The position numbers and the translations under genes are program-made. A stretch of 64,000 bases of DNA from contig JADGDE010000003.1 of assembly GCA_016745035.1 (NCBI GenBank), forward strand, positions 1-64,000, given 5' to 3'. How positions within the stretch are numbered: position 1 is the first letter of the stretch; each line of letters opens with the position of its first letter. The stretch comes from Thiotrichales bacterium. GTDB taxonomy: Bacteria; Pseudomonadota; Gammaproteobacteria; Beggiatoales; Beggiatoaceae. This document shows, one piece after another, positions 62,988 through 64,000 of this stretch. The notes beneath the pieces were generated by a model. It did no database searches and had not been told where the DNA came from. It saw only the letters and a list, made by a program, of their open reading frames with translations.

Positions 62988-64000
62988 GTGAAACGTGTTG
63001 TTATTACAGGTATCGGTATTGTCTCCAGTATCGGTACAACCAAAGAAGCGGTCACAGAGGCTTTGCGTGAGGGTAAATCCGGCATTAGCTTTAGCCAAAC
63101 CTATGCTGACTTAGGCTTTCGTAGCCATCTCCATGGCGCGATTGATATTGATTTAACTAAAGAAATCGACCGTAAACTCAAGCGTTTTATGGGCGATGCC
63201 GCTGCGTTTAACTATATCGCCATGCGTGATGCCATCGCTGATGCGGGTCTCTCGGATGAACAAGTATCCAATCCACGCACAGGGCTTATCGTCGGCTCTG
63301 GTGGCGGCTCGCCCGAACACCAAATTGAAGCGGCAGATATTCTCCGCGATAAAGGCTTGCGCCGTGTCGGCCCTTACCGCGTGCCGCGCACCATGTCCAG
63401 CACCACCTCCGCTTGCTTAAGTACCGCTTTCAAAATCAAAGGCGTGAACTACTCCCTAAGCTCGGCTTGCTCAACCAGCGCCCACTGTATTGGTAATGCT
63501 TGCGAACAAATCCAACTCGGTAAACAAGACATGGTCTTTGCTGGCGGTGGTGAAGAAGTCCATTGGGGCATGACGGTCTTATTCGATGCCATGGGCGCAC
63601 TGTCCTCCAAATACAATGACAACCCCACCGTGGCTTCTCGTGCCTATGACGCTGAGCGTGATGGCTTTGTTATCTCTGGCGGTGGCGGCGTAGTCGTCCT
63701 CGAATCGCTAGAACACGCCCAAACGCGTGGGGCAAAAATTTACGCTGAAGTCACCGGCTATGGAGCGACCTCTGACGGTTTCGACATGGTACAACCCTCA
63801 GGCGAGGGCGCTGTGCGTTGTATGCAACAAGCCATGAGCACCGCGACGGCTCCTGTGGACTACATCAATGCCCACGGCACTAGCACCCCAGTCGGCGATG
63901 TGCGTGAGCTGGAAGCAGTGCGCACTGTGTTTGCTGATGCGGAGAAAAAACCTTATATCGGCTCGACCAAATCCCTCACTGGACATGCCTTAGGCGCTGC
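62988..64000 (+). CDS. fabB: 3-oxoacyl-ACP synthase I FabB (3' truncated by window)
   Basis: GTG 62988 after TAAGGGGGC opens a frame to the window end (337 codons). Product starts [16 protein letters not shown]. Catalytic Cys in [10 protein letters not shown], His in [11 protein letters not shown], Lys/His in [13 protein letters not shown] near the edge. It elongates unsaturated acyl-ACP made by FabA. The last roughly 65 residues are outside the window. Confidence 0.95.
   Translation, partial: MKRVVITGIGIVSSIGTTKEAVTEALREGKSGISFSQTYADLGFRSHLHGAIDIDLTKEIDRKLKRFMGDAAAFNYIAMRDAIADAGLSDEQVSNPRTGLIVGSGGGSPEHQIEAADILRDKGLRRVGPYRVPRTMSSTTSACLSTAFKIKGVNYSLSSACSTSAHCIGNACEQIQLGKQDMVFAGGGEEVHWGMTVLFDAMGALSSKYNDNPTVASRAYDAERDGFVISGGGGVVVLESLEHAQTRGAKIYAEVTGYGATSDGFDMVQPSGEGAVRCMQQAMSTATAPVDYINAHGTSTPVGDVRELEAVRTVFADAEKKPYIGSTKSLTGHALGA

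Noticed and set aside
1-64000. CRISPR array, tRNA or rRNA genes
   Set aside because: The tandem repeats seen are the in-frame LRR units and no spacer-repeat pattern, tRNA cloverleaf or rRNA core motif was recognised by eye.

Overview
The window comes from a gammaproteobacterium. FabA next to FabB, UbiE-UbiJ, Fur divergent from BamE, TamB, RibH-NusB and an FNR-type regulator beside HemN are the housekeeping set of that class. A Vitreoscilla-type globin, GH5 cellulase, sulfatase, pilins, a Roco protein and a STAND-WD40 protein, together with many dispersed palindromes and a MITE family, point to a filamentous Beggiatoa/Thiothrix-like lineage (inference only). No rRNA or tRNA gene was recognised.

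Region by region. 1-666: right end of an IS5-type element and a gene-poor AT-rich stretch. 667-3167: a pentameric ligand-gated ion channel homologue, a secreted protein that is recognisably a eukaryotic RhoGDI, and a cupin. 3424-6541: zinc-ribbon membrane protein with HEAGH, polysaccharide deacetylase, TerB-like and TerD-like proteins. 6596-10297: fur, bamE, ubiE-ubiJ, moeA. 10484-17383: secreted orphan protein, then a methyltransferase overlapping a DUF4062-STAND-WD40 gene, then a small lipoprotein. 17455-20211: four-gene operon with two DUF4178 proteins and an unlisted 52-residue membrane peptide. 20649-24944: hemN, Crp/Fnr regulator, uvrD. 25007-26978: a mobile patch with an IS1-family element, an IS5 relic and an integron gene cassette with an attC site. 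27040-36643: exbD, a dsbD with three alpha domains, a TRAP binding protein, tamB. 37135-40965: Roco protein with 18 near-identical LRR units. 41119-43327: ribH, nusB, PP0621-like, LprI-like. 43455-49831: binding protein plus histidine kinase, GH5-CBM2 cellulase, proB. 49927-52289: SPFH, NAD-kinase-like and 135-residue gene operon. 52322-52734: two MITE copies. 53031-58069: sulfatase, three pilins, mtnA. 58198-60280: globin and chemoreceptor. 60536-64000: DEAD-box helicase, fabA, and fabB cut by the window edge.

The most striking content is the RhoGDI homologue with an export signal, which has no obvious bacterial role. Next come the MITE family with visible target duplications, the integron cassette whose start and attC R-box complement each other, and the Roco LRR array in which variation is concentrated at surface positions of otherwise identical 69-bp units.
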